From positions 6,882,001 to 6,946,000 of the forward strand of contig CAUWAG010000003.1 in assembly GCA_963556695.1 (NCBI GenBank): a stretch of DNA of 64,000 bases, given 5' to 3'. The position numbers and the translations under genes are program-made. The first letter of the stretch is position 1, and each line of letters starts with the position of its first letter. Positions 11,408 through 23,180 of this stretch are shown piece after piece. Under the pieces are notes generated by a model. It did not search any database. It was not told where the DNA came from and saw only the letters and a program-made list of their open reading frames with translations. The stretch is from Anthostomella pinea. Taxonomy: Eukaryota; Ascomycota; Sordariomycetes; Xylariales; Xylariaceae.

Positions 11408-11889
11408 CGGAGGACAAGGCACGCCAGAGAATGATACCGAATACGGCAAGGGAGGTGATACAGTCGTCAACGGCTCTGAAATGGAGTTTTGAGAGTGTTC
11501 GAGGGATACCAGCTACCCATGACAGCTGATACGGGCGATGAAAGGGGGACATCACTGACTTCACACTGTATTGTACATAAACAACAAACCAAACCTCAAT
11601 AAGGAATTACAAACTTCACTGCCAGGGTTCTGGCGGACTATGTTTGAGGTCCATTGCTCTGTTTTTCTTATGAAGTCCATACATGTACCTATGTAGAGAG
11701 TCGGGCAAATAGCTGGAGGTAAGGTTGCTGTGCATCGGCGAATCCGCCCCAGGAGCTCCGAGCTGGAGCTGCCCCTTCAAAATTTCTGGAGCTCCCAATT
11801 CCCAAAAGCTCAACACCAGACCCTGAACCAGCGAACACATCCAGCCACTTCCCACGTAGCAAGCACACCACGACCAGTCTCGACCAGCC
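11408..11889. other. Intergenic region between two mitochondrial-protein genes
   Basis: It holds the 3' UTR of the complex I gene (AATAAG near 11599) and the promoter and 5' UTR of mL54. No gene is seen. Confidence 0.55.
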
Positions 11890-12776
11890 ATGATCTGCCG
11901 GCGGTGTCTGCAGCGGGCCTCGGCGCTCAGCTCGCGCATATTACCAGCACAAAGGGCAGCAACACCCTCCCTCCCATTCGCCCTCCGACCCTTCTCGAGC
12001 ACGCTCCCCTACCGGTCCTCGTCGCCGGCGCCGCAACCGCCACCCGCCGGCGCCAGCGCGCCCGGCCCAGCCGAGACGCAAGGAGCACCCGAGTTCAGCA
12101 CGCCGCTGGCCGACTCCCCGGGCAGCAGTAGCAGCAGCAGTGACGGAGCAGCAGGGTCAGGCGCAGAGCCGCTCTCGGCGTGTCCCGAGGGCACGGTGTT
12201 GTCGGGCCTGAACTACTTCAAGAACCGGACCGACCCCGTCGCGCTGGCCGACGACGCGTACCCGGCGTGGCTGTGGCAGACCCTCGAGGTGCAGAAGAGG
12301 GCGGACGAGGACGCCGACGATGACGCGGGCGACGAGTTCTGTATGTGCTGAGACATTCTCCTATCTGCCTATCTACCTATTCCCCGGGCACCTGTATCAT
12401 ACCACAAACTATCCAGTGTAGCTCTCGAACCTCCTAAATCCTTGCATCTCCGCCACAGATACCATAAATCTCAAGACCCAGGTATACAGAACCCTTGCTG
12501 ACCAGTGCTCCCACCACAGCCAAATCCAAGAAGCAGCGACGTCTAGCGGCGAAGCGGCAGCGTGCGCTCGAGGCCCGCCTGCTGGCCGAGGGCAACATCG
12601 AGGCCCTGGCGCCCAAGATCCCGTTGCAGCACCAGAGCGTCAACATGCCCGGTAATGAGGAGGGCACGACGGAGGGCGCCATCGCGGCACAGCAGGCGCG
12701 CGAGGACCTGCGGCGCGCCATGCGCAAGGAGCGCAAGGCCAAGATTAAGGAGAGCAACTACCTCAAGTCGATGTGA
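11890..12776 (+). CDS. MRPL37: Mitochondrial large-subunit ribosomal protein mL54 (MRPL37 family)
   Basis: Component of the mitochondrial 54S ribosomal subunit. Exons 11890-12340 and 12520-12776 (179-nt intron, GTATGT...CACAG) encode 235 residues. The N-terminus is Arg/Ser/Ala-rich with no acidic residues, as in a mitochondrial presequence, ending near LRPFSSTLPY. A low-complexity Pro/Ser/Ala linker (about 43-95) precedes the family core: GLNYFK at 106-111, DPVAL at 115-119 and YPAWLW at 124-129. Splicing at T|CC then gives the basic segment FSKSKKQRR typical of the C-terminal half. The linker is longer than I would expect and is very GC-rich. Confidence 0.9.
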
Positions 12777-14259
12777 TGAAGAGATCTTGTAGTATCTAAT
12801 GAGGAAAGGGGCTGGTGCTACCTTGCTGAAGTTGGCTTGCACAAGTCGAGTGTCTGACCGAGAGGAAAATGAGGGTAAGGGGTAGAGAGGACCAGAAGAG
12901 CCGAAGGCATGCGAAGGCCCTGTGTATATGTGTGTATGTGAAGAGCATCCAAGACGTGGTAGCTGAAGCCACAAGCTGTATTATAATGACCTGTATACAA
13001 CCCAACACATACCGACAGCGTTCCCGTATTCCTCTCCACAGTCGCCGTCAGACTCCCCAGCTATAGACGGCTCATGCAAGGGCTCATACGCATTGACCGC
13101 CCTTATGCCGACGCCCATATATGTGATCCCACGACAACACTTTGCGAGACTGGCGTCAGGCCCAGTACCTTGACAGCGTTCTCTATCATAGACCAGCATC
13201 GAGCTATGTCAAATCACAACGAACCCCTCGGTCTTCAGTCATATTTTCGCAGTACAAATAGCCAGGCAACCGAGCAGACTTTCCTAGCCCATGTATAGCA
13301 CGCCTTCAACCCTCTTTCTTCTCCCATGAATCTCCCTGGTGGAAGACAAACTCCCATGGACTAAAGCATATCCCGACCACTACTCACCCCACCCCTTTTC
13401 CTGTTATTCTTGTCCTCCCCTTCTATTGCTATTGTCTCACTATACATACTCCTTCCGCAGTTTATAATTACTATATTGGCATCGCTATTTCAAGCCGGCA
13501 CCAAGCGGATAAACAGTCTGGTGTTCTTACTGCGCTGTGTATTAATAATCTCAGGTTGCGGTTTACGGGAATATCCAAGGCATCGACTGTATTACACCTT
13601 TCACTCAACAGCAAAGAACAAAGATATCATATCATGTAAGATAAAATCGCGCTTTATTTAGTTAGTCATATATTTGACGTATGCTTGGGGGTATCATCGC
13701 AATCCTTTTCCCTTGTCCGTACCCCATCCGTTCAGTTCTGGTTTCTGCATCGAGGCAGGCAAGACTGACAAGCTTGCATAACATACGGAGTCGCGGTGCA
13801 TTCCTCATCCTCGGAAATCGCCCGTGACTCGTCGACCATATCATATAACCATCCAATGCAGTGGCCGCTCGTGACACCCACAAGCTATTGATCCTTCCCT
13901 GCGCTAGACAGACCCCCTTCAATGGCAATTGCGGAGGTAGTAAGGGATGCTGTAGAGCTAGAAACAGCACTGTCGGCAAAGAGACGGAGCCACTGCGACG
14001 TGCTGTGCGCTTTGTCTGGACTTCAGCGACATTGGCGGGCGTATGAGGACGCTCTCGTCCTGTTCGGCGTCTGGTTCGAGACAGACATGAACGGGTAAGT
14101 GTGATCTGGCTAAGTTCCGACTGGATCTCGAGATCCTAGATCAGCTGACGATATCGTGAAAGAATGTCCTCTTCACTGGCTCTGACGAATTTCAAAGAAG
14201 ATGGCGTTGGAAGTGTCTCCTCCAGTGCGGCTGAGCAGTTCCTTGAGCAAGGGGAGCTG
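12777..14259. other. Convergent intergenic region, no gene seen
   Basis: This 1.48-kb stretch lies between the 3' ends of mL54 (+) and TAF7 (-). A pyrimidine-rich run is present around 13380-13450. The longest frame (13410-13661, +) is hydrophobic but shows no recognisable domain or splice context, so it is not called. Confidence 0.55.
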
Positions 14260-15909
14260 TTAGTCTTCGTCGGCCATTCCGAGAGCAGCTTTCTTGACAG
14301 CTATCTCCTTCTTGCAGTTTCCGATGATTGACAGGATCCGTTTCTGCAATATGGGCATGGTAGTTGTTTGTAGCTTGACCTCGGACTCGGCCAACTGTCT
14401 CTCCATGTCGCGGAGCTCAGCGATCTGTTGCTTGCGCTCCGTTTCGGCAGCTTTTGCTTCTTCATCGACGTCCTCGTCATCATCCTCATCCTCCTCGGAT
14501 ATATCCTCGTCCTCGTCCTCATCTCCATCTTCTTCCGAAGCAGATTGCTCCCCAACAGCGGCAGGGGTTGTAATGTCCATCGTCATGGGCGTAGGTGGTG
14601 CCTCTAGATTGGCAGCCGGCGTAGCCCCATTGAGCGACTCATTACCTGCAAGCTCTTCCTCGAGGGCGGCTTCTAAGTCGTCCTCATCAATATCGAAGCC
14701 ATCATCCCCATCCATGTCCTCGTCCCCAGCGGCGGGTTGTTGGTCCCCGAAATAATCATCTAGGTCGGCTTCACCATCGGCATCCTCTTCATCGTCATAT
14801 TCGGCATCGTTCTCGGCATCGTTCTCAGTCTCGTCCTCGTTGATGATATCCATAGTGACATCGTCGAAACCCTTGTCGTCTTCGATGAGCTTCTGGACGC
14901 GATTTTGTGTGCTCTCCCACTGCTTCTCTGAAAGGGTCTTTCTGAATCTGCGATTGGCGGCGTCATGCATGGGAGGGGTGATGCCGTGTGGCCACCTGAG
15001 GTCATGCTTCGCCACCATGGGTGGCAGCGGTATGGTCTTGGCCTCGCTCTCACCTTTTACGACAGCAAAGCATAGAAGCATCTCAGAGATGTCGGAGTTC
15101 TTCATCATGGCCTTGCGGTCCCAGGTTTTCATGGCTTCGGTAATAGTAGGCAGCCTTACCAAGACGGCGGCGTAGCATATATCGTTGATGGTGACCATAG
15201 CGCGGCGTTCCTTGGCGTCAAGGAACTGCACACCGAAGACTGCTCCGCCGTTGGCCTTGGGCACCCCCATAGTGCCATCGGCCAAGGCCTTCTTCAGGTA
15301 CTCTGTGGGTGGCCCATCCATGACTCGGAGAATAAAGTTGGATTCCCGTTGAGGGTCCTGCTCACGATCGCTAGCCTCGGAGTCGTAAGCGTCGCCGAAC
15401 TTGCGCGGGACGGGCTCTCCCTTGGGTCTGAATCGGATGGTATTGACAGGCGTGCCCGCGATAGCAGAGAAAGGAGTGTTCGGGCCCGACTTCAAGGAGG
15501 GCTTGATCTTGATCATCTTGCTCGGGCGAGCGGCGGACAAGGAAGCGCGCGAGGCGGCCATGGGCCGATCCTCGTCACTCTCATAGCCGCGCTTCTTCGA
15601 CTCGGTGAGTTTCGCAGTGGGCTTGGAGGTCCTCCCAGCTTTGGTCTTCATAACACTCGGGGTCTGGGCGGAGGTGGCGGTCGCAGGCGTGCTGGGTTGA
15701 CTGTTCAACTTGATCTTTATAGTCTTCTTTTCGGTGGAAGGCGTGGGTGTAGCACCGTCGGCACTGATAGAGGGCTGGCGCGATCCCCCGGTGTTGAGCT
15801 TGAGTATGGGCTTTGGGTTCTCGGTAGCTGGCGTGGCTGTGGTGGGAGGAGGTGGCATCTCCCGGCTCGTCTCTATCTTCAACGAGGGTTTGGCGTTGAT
15901 GGAAGCCAT
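14260..15909 (-). CDS. TAF7: TFIID subunit TAF7 (TAFII55 family)
   Basis: General transcription factor subunit, nuclear. Single exon, 549 residues, starting MASINAKPSLK. After a Ser/Thr/Pro- and Lys-rich N-terminus (1-185), the TAFII55 N-terminal domain spans about 191-327: NFILRVMDGPP opens it, followed by DICYAAVLVRLPTITEAMKT and the characteristic LRWPHGITPPM near 304. The second half is strongly acidic (about 365-480), then a predicted coiled coil (EAKAAETERKQQIAELRDM) and a short basic C-terminus. Fungal TAF7 proteins are of this size and layout. It diverges from another TFIID subunit gene whose start lies 1.1 kb away. Confidence 0.93.
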   Translation of the reverse strand: MASINAKPSLKIETSREMPPPPTTATPATENPKPILKLNTGGSRQPSISADGATPTPSTEKKTIKIKLNSQPSTPATATSAQTPSVMKTKAGRTSKPTAKLTESKKRGYESDEDRPMAASRASLSAARPSKMIKIKPSLKSGPNTPFSAIAGTPVNTIRFRPKGEPVPRKFGDAYDSEASDREQDPQRESNFILRVMDGPPTEYLKKALADGTMGVPKANGGAVFGVQFLDAKERRAMVTINDICYAAVLVRLPTITEAMKTWDRKAMMKNSDISEMLLCFAVVKGESEAKTIPLPPMVAKHDLRWPHGITPPMHDAANRRFRKTLSEKQWESTQNRVQKLIEDDKGFDDVTMDIINEDETENDAENDAEYDDEEDADGEADLDDYFGDQQPAAGDEDMDGDDGFDIDEDDLEAALEEELAGNESLNGATPAANLEAPPTPMTMDITTPAAVGEQSASEEDGDEDEDEDISEEDEDDDEDVDEEAKAAETERKQQIAELRDMERQLAESEVKLQTTTMPILQKRILSIIGNCKKEIAVKKAALGMADED

Positions 15910-17000
15910 GTCGAAGTTGTAGCTGAGAGGATGGGCAGAGTGTCGAATGAGGTCGGGGTGGTGATGGTGATACTACCTAGAAAGATCAGCAGAACCTGGA
16001 GAGCCGGACGCAGGCGCAACGAAACGGTGGTCTGTCCCGGTGTGCCCAGGTTTGAGGAATCTGCGCGCTGCTTCAAGTGATGACTACCTGTCGTTGCAAT
16101 GTCCAGCAATATGAGATGGTGGCAAGTCTGAAGCTCAGCGCAGTCGAATACATCCGTTCCAGGTTGTGACGATGCGTGACGGATCGGTAGCCGGAGGTTA
16201 TTAAAGTGGGGAAATTGCGGCTTGGGACGTGGGGAAGATCAGTGCGCCGTGTACGCGACTCAGGTACCTAGGTACCTTGAGCTGTCGGCCTACGAGAAAT
16301 GCAAGGTACACTGTTCGTGCTGGCGGCAAGAACAACAGCTTGTTGCAATCACTGGAAGCGGGAGGCCAGCAATAGAAGTAAGGTATCAGCAAGAAGAGTA
16401 GATCGTGTATCCCTTTGACTGCAGTAAATTGGTACCTGGTCTTGGTTGATTTTCACTTGACCAAGAGTTTCTTCGATGCTCAATTGCAGATGACTTCCAA
16501 TTGTAGTGCATGGACCCAGAATACATATGTACCTGAGTATTCTCAAATGTGGGGAGCTCAATCGATGAGAATTTAGCGGGGCTACAGGCACCTTGTTGCC
16601 TGAGGATCTGTGCCTCTACGAATTCATCACCGTCCCATAATCTTGACAACATCACCATCGATCGCATTGTTACCTCGAGGCCCGAAATGGGCGGTCCCCG
16701 ACACCTACTCCGCCAGTAGTATTCCAAGAGGGACAGATGGTCAACCTGAAACCCACGAACCCGAGTACATCTCAGCACCTCTCCAATCTTAACACTCTCG
16801 AGATCAAGACCTAGGAAGGCAACTTGGAGCTTCACGCGCTGCTATCGCTGTCCGAGGCAACCCTTATCCACTGCGATCAACGACCACCCTTCTATGCTCT
16901 CTGCAGATCATCCTCGCGACCGACCAACCGACGTACCGTTACCTACTCTACTCGACCTACTACAAATCCGCCTTCTAGCAGCCAACCAGCACGACCAACG
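15910..17000. promoter_or_regulatory. Divergent promoter region between two TFIID subunit genes
   Basis: These 1091 bp separate the start codons of TAF7 (-) and the TAF3-like gene (+). The plus-strand frame is open from an ATG at 16824 into the TAF3-like coding region, but residues before 17001 look like leader sequence. Palindromic ACCTAGGTACC sequence occurs near 16263-16276. Confidence 0.5.
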
Positions 17001-17833
17001 ATGGCATCCCACAACCAACAGCAACAGCGGACCCCGACCGCCTCGGAGCTGCACCACGCGCTCCTCCGGCCCGCGATCCTGCAGATACTGCGCGCGCAGG
17101 GCTACTACTCGTCGACGCCGGGCGTGGTGGACTGCGTGACGGAGCTGGCGGGCAACTACCTCTCGGCCATCGCGCGCCAGACGGCCCTGCACGCCGCCGC
17201 CAACAACGAGCTGACGGCGACCCCCGGCGTGGCCGACGTGCGCATGGCCCTCGAGGACTGCGGCGCCCTGTGGCCTGAGCGCGACTTCGTCGCCCAGGAG
17301 CTGAGCGGCGAGGAGGACACACGCGGCGTCGACGAGTTCGTGCGCTGGGTCACGGGCAAGAAGAACCAGCGCATCCGCAAAATCGCCGGCCTGGGCGCGC
17401 CGCAGGTCGTCGCCGCCGAGGAGGGTGTTGTCGAGGAGGAGCGGCCGACGGACTATTTGGATGGTGAGTCTTGGCCTTGAATTCAACTAGGTCTATCCCC
17501 AGCGCGCTCTGATCTAGATCTCTATGTCTACTTGTCAACCCAGTTAGCCCAGGGGAACATCAACTAACGCATTTTTCTGCAGCTCTCAAGAGAAAACACA
17601 ACAAGACAGACGTGGACTCGAGATACGCCGGCACCATCCTGGGGAGGGGCATCGACCACGGCGAAGTCCTCGTGGAAGGTGGCAACGAGAGCAGCCTCTT
17701 GGACTGGGCGCGGAAGATGTTCGAGGCGTCGCAGAGACCGCCGGAACCCGAAGTCGACCTCGATCCTCGGCCCCCTAGCTCGGGGTTGAGCTCTCTGACG
17801 GACGGCGATGTAGAGATGATGGATTTCGATTGA
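17001..17833 (+). CDS. TFIID histone-fold subunit, TAF3-like (Bromo_TP domain)
   Basis: Exons 17001-17463 and 17583-17833, joined in phase 1 (GTGAGT...CTGCAG, 119-nt intron), encode 237 residues. The N-terminal ~90 residues form a bromodomain-associated histone fold (LLRPAILQILRAQGY, VDCVTELAGNYLSAIA, VADVRMALEDCGAL), as in TAF3 and TAF8. After a basic stretch (KKNQRIRK) comes DYLDALKRKHNKTDVDSRY, which I recall from fungal TAF3-type proteins; no PHD finger is present, as in yeast TAF3. The end is acidic (GDVEMMDFD). TAF8 is the main alternative. The ATG at 17001 was chosen because the upstream in-frame sequence is Ser/Thr/Arg-rich leader without domain similarity. Confidence 0.82.
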
Positions 17834-19014
17834 CCGACCATATCCGGACATCAATCGAGCAAGATGAAGCGAACCAAATAAGGGCGACGCTCCATACAGA
17901 CTAAGGGGACCCGAGAATGATGGTATCCTGTCACTGGACACATGCATTCGGTGGAAGGAAGACCAGGTCAGTAGGCTCAAGATGCCTCATGCTTTGCGAT
18001 CGAGTTAACCTCGATGCAATCCGGCTTCCCCTCCCCTCTGGCCTTTCTGACCGTCGATAGCTCGAGTCACCTTGATCCTTGATTACGACGCGCAGATGGG
18101 AATGTAGCGGAAGCCGCGATGCATAGCCAAGGCGTTGGATTGCTTTTTCACCTTTGGGGGTTTGGGTCTTCGTACAGGCGCGTTATAGAGGAAGTCTGGG
18201 CAATCTTCTTTGTACAACATACCCGGCCGCGGTTGCGAAATTCCATAGGAAATGGGAAGGGCATGTACCTGTGGGCTCAAGGGTATCCAGAAGGCCGAAG
18301 ACTGATACGGGGATTCGTAGGAGTGCAGTCCGATGTCGTCACTACGACCATCACGCTGCCCTCAGACGAAATCAAGAGTATACACCCATGGCAGACTTTG
18401 TCTGTTGTTCAGATCGCTTCCTCAGTGGCTCGTGTACACAGCCATGAGGGAACCTTTTCAATCTTGTTCATCCGTCTTATACATTCCCACGATATCACGC
18501 CTCTTTCCCCTCGGCTATAGACACCATGTAGAAATACATTCCCACTGGACGATGGAAGCATATACCGTAGACGTAGTCTGGATGCTTCAGGCACCGAACA
18601 ATAGACGTTCATGGATCGATTGCCCACATGCAAGCAGTGCTGGTATCTTTGTCACGACATATACATGAACAGTCTGGCTGCAAGGAGACCATCTCCGATC
18701 GTATTTTTTTCAAGCCCATGTCAAATCCAAGCGCTTTGGTATCATACATACAGATCATATGTGTGCGCCTCGTGACCCCTGTGCTGAATGAACCCCGAAA
18801 TGTCTTCTCCTAGCGAGCGGATGCAAAACTGCCAGCGAGATATGTATCCCAAAAACATCACAAAGAGTAAACCGCACAAAAAGAAACCGTATCGTAAATC
18901 CTCGCATAGACGTATTGTTGCCCTCATCCATGTCTTTAGATGGCATATGCCGATGCTGTCTAGGTATCGTCGACCTTGAAGACACATCCCGGTTTTTTAC
19001 CTGCCTTTCTCCTT
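17834..19014. other. Convergent intergenic region, no gene seen
   Basis: This 1.18-kb stretch lies between the 3' ends of the TAF3-like gene (+) and the F-box gene (-). Frames are short and unrecognised. Confidence 0.55.
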
Positions 19015-22000
19015 TCACATGACGATGCATTTCCTCTCCTTTGTTTGAGGTTTAGGAGCCTTGGCACCCATGTTCACTTCGGTCCAATCTGCTGCGCTGG
19101 CACCATCGTTACCGTTGCCCTTCTTTTTGTTTTTCTTCCTCCCCGTCCATCCCCTGGTCCTGGCATCGTGGATGTTCTTCAACGCTCCTTTTCGAGCGCG
19201 ACTCGGTCGGCGAGACAAGCTAGTATGATGACGCAAGGATGAAGACGTGAGTGGGCCAGACGGCGGTGCTGGTGGGACATTCAGCAAGATTGGATGATTG
19301 CTCGATGCTCCTTCAGGACCGATGCTTGAAGTGGTTTCCAGGCAATCCATCGTAGGCCGAAGAACGTGGATACTAGAAACTGGCCTGATATGGCGGGGAA
19401 CAGGGGCGTGGATCACTGGTCCAACGTGGTGGCTGACGATGTGCGACTGGCCCGGATTATCGAACGCTCCGGCCACCCCTGTGGGAGTGCTGATAATTAG
19501 GGGTTGATCCGGAGGCGAGGGAGGCCGTACTTCTGGTATCCCACTATACCGTCGAGAGACTCGGGTCTGATTGCTACGGCTACCAACAGGCACTCGTGCG
19601 AATTGGAAGCTGCCCGATGCAGGCCGAGGTGCCCCAAAGCTGCCCTCTCTTCTGTGTAGACTTGCAAGCTGTTCTGGCTTAGGCGCCGGCGGTAAAGCTG
19701 CCCCGATCGCAGTGCCATTGTTTAGGTTCGTAGCAGGAGCCGAATGGGGATAGCCAGCGAGAGGAGCTGCAGAAGCTGGAGCCGGTGCGTGAGGCGCTCT
19801 TGGCCAAGTCTGCGCATTAGGCAGTTTGCCAACGACCGGACTGGCGCTCCTAGGATCTTCTGGCCTCTGGACACTGGTTGCGGACAAGGGGATGATAGGA
19901 TGATAAGCATGCATGTTGACAGAGTCAGAAAAAGACGCCTCCGTGGGCGCGTGGGACATGGACGAGGCTGGGGTGTATTCTGAGGCAGAAGACAGTGCAC
20001 CGGCAGATGGTCGTTCGGGCGTGGAAGCTGACGCCGTCGTTACGTGGGCCCTAGATTCTTGAGGTTCTGCTGCCTGCGGAGGTGACCCAACAGGAGAGAC
20101 ATCATAAATGTCTTCCTCGTCATCTGGGAGGCTACGAGTCCCCATTTGAGTAGGGTAACTCGAAGTAGGTCTATGCAAAGCTCCCATGGCCGGAACGGTG
20201 GGTCTGCCACTCACGGAGTCACTCGCGGCTCGCTGTGAGGCGGTACCCGGAACCCAGGTGTTGCGTTGATGCCCTTCACGGGCAGAAGAGGTGCGAATAC
20301 GAGGCAATTCCGGGCGACCTGTGCTCGATGGAGGCATTCCATGAGGAATGGGTGGAACGGGAGGGAAGGACGGTATAGCTGGGACAGGTGGGACAGGTGG
20401 GATGCCAGCAATGGTTTGCCTGTTTGTTGGCACAACTCTCACGCCAGGAATCGCTGAGTGGCGCAGGAACACAGGTAAGTCGACACCGGGATCTTCTTTG
20501 GCGTAGGGTGGAGGTGGTGGCACCCAGTTGTCCGCGTCGCTTTCATGTGGGTGTTCAGCTCTCCCATCGGCTCGTCTATACTCGACGGGACCGGCAACGG
20601 GTGTCTGGGGTTGGCGTTGGCGACTAACCGCAGCAGCCGTTGCAGCACGGCGTAAGGTCGTGCCTGAGCGCGGGCTGGCGTGAGCATATGGGGCATCGAG
20701 GGCCTCTTGGGCCTCTTCTAGAGTGGCATCTTCAGCTTCTTCAGGGGTATCTGCCCGAACTGTGTTGCGTGCTGTCGCCATGGGTCGCGGTACTAGGGGA
20801 TCTTCGATTTCAGGCCCATGAGAAGTGGCCGGCCGCAACAGAGCCTCAAGCTGGTGAGTGCTTCTTGTCGCAGAACGCATCATACCACCTCGGTTTCCCC
20901 TCCGCTGCGCTACTGTCCTTCTTCGGACAATGGCCACTTCTGTGTCTATGTCTCGGTGTTCCTCTTCCAAGATTTCGGGCTCCATTGTGCCAACCTCGAT
21001 GGTGATGTCTTGCTCCTGGCCGTTGTCAGGGTTATAATCAAAGTCGAGAATGGTGACTCTTCCTCCATCCACGAAGTCGATGCCGTCTTCTTCTGTAATC
21101 GGCTTGGTAGGCATAACACCTCTTGCAGTAACGACCAGGCGCTCTTGTAGAGATGTGTTTCCAAAACCGGCCACCCATTTCACGTTACTCACGCCACACA
21201 GCTCAGTGATCTTACGCCCGGTAACGAAAGTGTTGCGATATTTGTCGCACAGAATCTGCCACTGAGGAACTCGGCATCCATTAGCTTCCTGTATTCGAGA
21301 TGGCGAGCGCACCGAAACTCCGCTGCCTCTGCGATGCAATGCAGGTGGTGCAGAAGGATCAGCGGATGAACTGTTGACCTCTGGCACGGCTTCAAGGTCT
21401 TCAGGCACGCCATATAGCCAGACGTCCTGGCCCTCAAAGCCGGCAGAGACAAGTTCTCCCTGGAAACTGGCAGCAGGTAAAGTGGACGGCAACAATGGGC
21501 CTGGCGAGGCAGCAGTAGGGATAGGACCTGTGAAGTAAGTGGTTCCATTCCGAAGGTCATCGATGCGCACAGCACGGAAGGTTTCGAAGCTCCTGTCATA
21601 TGTGAACGTCCACATTGCCTCAACGGAGCTAGACTCTTGCAGGAGCACAGCATGACTGCAGTCTCGGCTCGTATTGGGGAAGAGTATGGAAGTAGTCCAG
21701 AGAGCGCTGATGTTGTCATCGGACATTTGGTTCCCAGGATCATAATACGGCGCAGTGAGGATTACGGTGTTGGGAGTAGACGAGTTAGTCGTCGTGCCCA
21801 GGAGTTGGGTGCCGTCAAGCGAGAAAGCAAGAGAGTCTACAGCATCGCATTTGACGGCCCTTCGATCGGTCTCTAGGGCTCCTGGGTGGATAGACGATAC
21901 TTCGATGCCGCCCTCGTACGCAGCGGCCATGACACTCCCGCAAGGAGATAGGGCGATTGCACGGGGAGCCATGTCGAGGATCAGGGACTGTGTCCGGCGA

Positions 22001-23022
22001 GGTGGAGATGGGCCTAGATCGTAAAGGTCGACTTGCATGTCGGTTGACAAAATTGCGAGAAGGCTCCCATCATCTAGAATGCATGCGGCAGCCGGACGAC
22101 GAAGGATCTTGAGTTCCCGCTTCACAGCCAGTTCAGGTTCCCTCACATCCAGGATGTATATCCGGGACGAATTATACGCAAGAACATGATGGCCCCGTGG
22201 TGATGGGCTGAACTGCAAGCCCTCGCCGCCAGGTGCTGACGACGAACTGATCGACGTAGATATGAGCTTGATGGTGGTCGTCTTGGGACGAAGGTAGGCC
22301 TCAAAGAGATTACGCTTCACCTCACGAGCGAACAAGCGCCGCAGATTCGGTAGATTGTCATCATTGACAGATTCGTCAGATATTGATGCGTGGCCAGCCG
22401 CGTAGGAGTTGCATTTCGACAAGTGGTGGGCATAAAGGTGGGCTTGCTGGGAGATGCGCCTCCATTTCGTGTTGAGCAGTACGAGAGATGCGAAAGAGTC
22501 GGGATCGGTTACTTCAAGTACCCTGCAGCATCGTGTCAGTCATCCATGTTTATTACGTCCTTATGGGGTATAATCGTAAGCGGAGCGAGATGGTGGGGGA
22601 CATGTATGCGCGCAAATATCAAAACATAATGCTTACTGCTGGATGATCTCGTCAGGGAGTCTTTGGAAGGCCGAGGGCGCATCAGCACTTGGGGGCAGAT
22701 GTGCTTTCTCGTCGACAGGAGAGAATTGGGGTGAAGTCTTGTCATTGTGATCTTCTAAGGCTGAGGGTCCCTTCTCTTTGAGCGGCCGAGGCGATTCTTC
22801 GTCGATGGTCTCCTCGTCGATGGGGGAGGATTGCGATGACGTCTCGTCTAGAGCTTTCTCTATCTCTATGGCCGGAGAGTCTTGCCGGCTAGGAGACAAA
22901 GGCGGCTTCACATCGTCGAGGGGAGATTGTTGTGGTACAGGCGTGTCAGGGAAGGCGCCGACAGCTGAGGGCAATTCGGGGCTGAGCGGCTCGACGCGAG
23001 AGGACTGTTGTGAGGCCATCAT
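19015..23022 (-). CDS. F-box / beta-propeller-like protein ending in a CaaX box
   Basis: Exons 23022-22637 and 22522-19015 (114-nt intron, GTAAGC...CTGCAG) join in phase 2 and give 1297 residues. The splice reconstitutes an F-box at about 118-165 (AFQRLPDEIIQQ / VLEVTDPDSFASLVLLNTKW), the Skp1-binding module of SCF ubiquitin ligases. The next ~400 residues contain repeated short beta-strand blocks such as GLQFSPSPRGHHVLAYNSS, RAIALSPCGSVMAAAY and DSLAFSLDGTQLLGT, consistent with divergent WD40 blades. The middle and C-terminal half are Pro/Ser-rich and likely disordered (PPVPPVPAIP repeats). The last residues are Lys-rich and end C-I-V-M, a prenylation signal. The ATG at 23022 is the first in frame; upstream codons are leader. 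The substrate is unknown. Confidence 0.82.
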
Positions 23023-23145
23023 GGCAGGCGGTTGTCGCCAGCTCCGGGCGGGTATGAGGCGTGGGTATGAGGCTTGGTGACGCGGTGTCAAGAAGGCATG
23101 TTCTCTTGTGGCCGTCCGGATGGTGGCATCGGCTCGTCTCGTCTT

Positions 23146-23180
23146 GATGCTGATGCTGATGCTGATACTGATGCTGATGA
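23146..23180. repeat. Imperfect GATGCT hexamer repeat
   Basis: About six near-identical copies of GATGCT (one GATACT) lie ~125 bp upstream of the F-box start codon, probably in its 5' leader. Confidence 0.75.

Noticed and set aside
13410..13661. 83-codon hydrophobic plus-strand frame
   Set aside because: Hydrophobicity follows from a pyrimidine-rich stretch; no homology or gene context, and it lies in a convergent 3' region.
16386..16835. 149-codon minus-strand frame between the two TFIID genes
   Set aside because: No domain and it lies in the divergent promoter region; likely chance.
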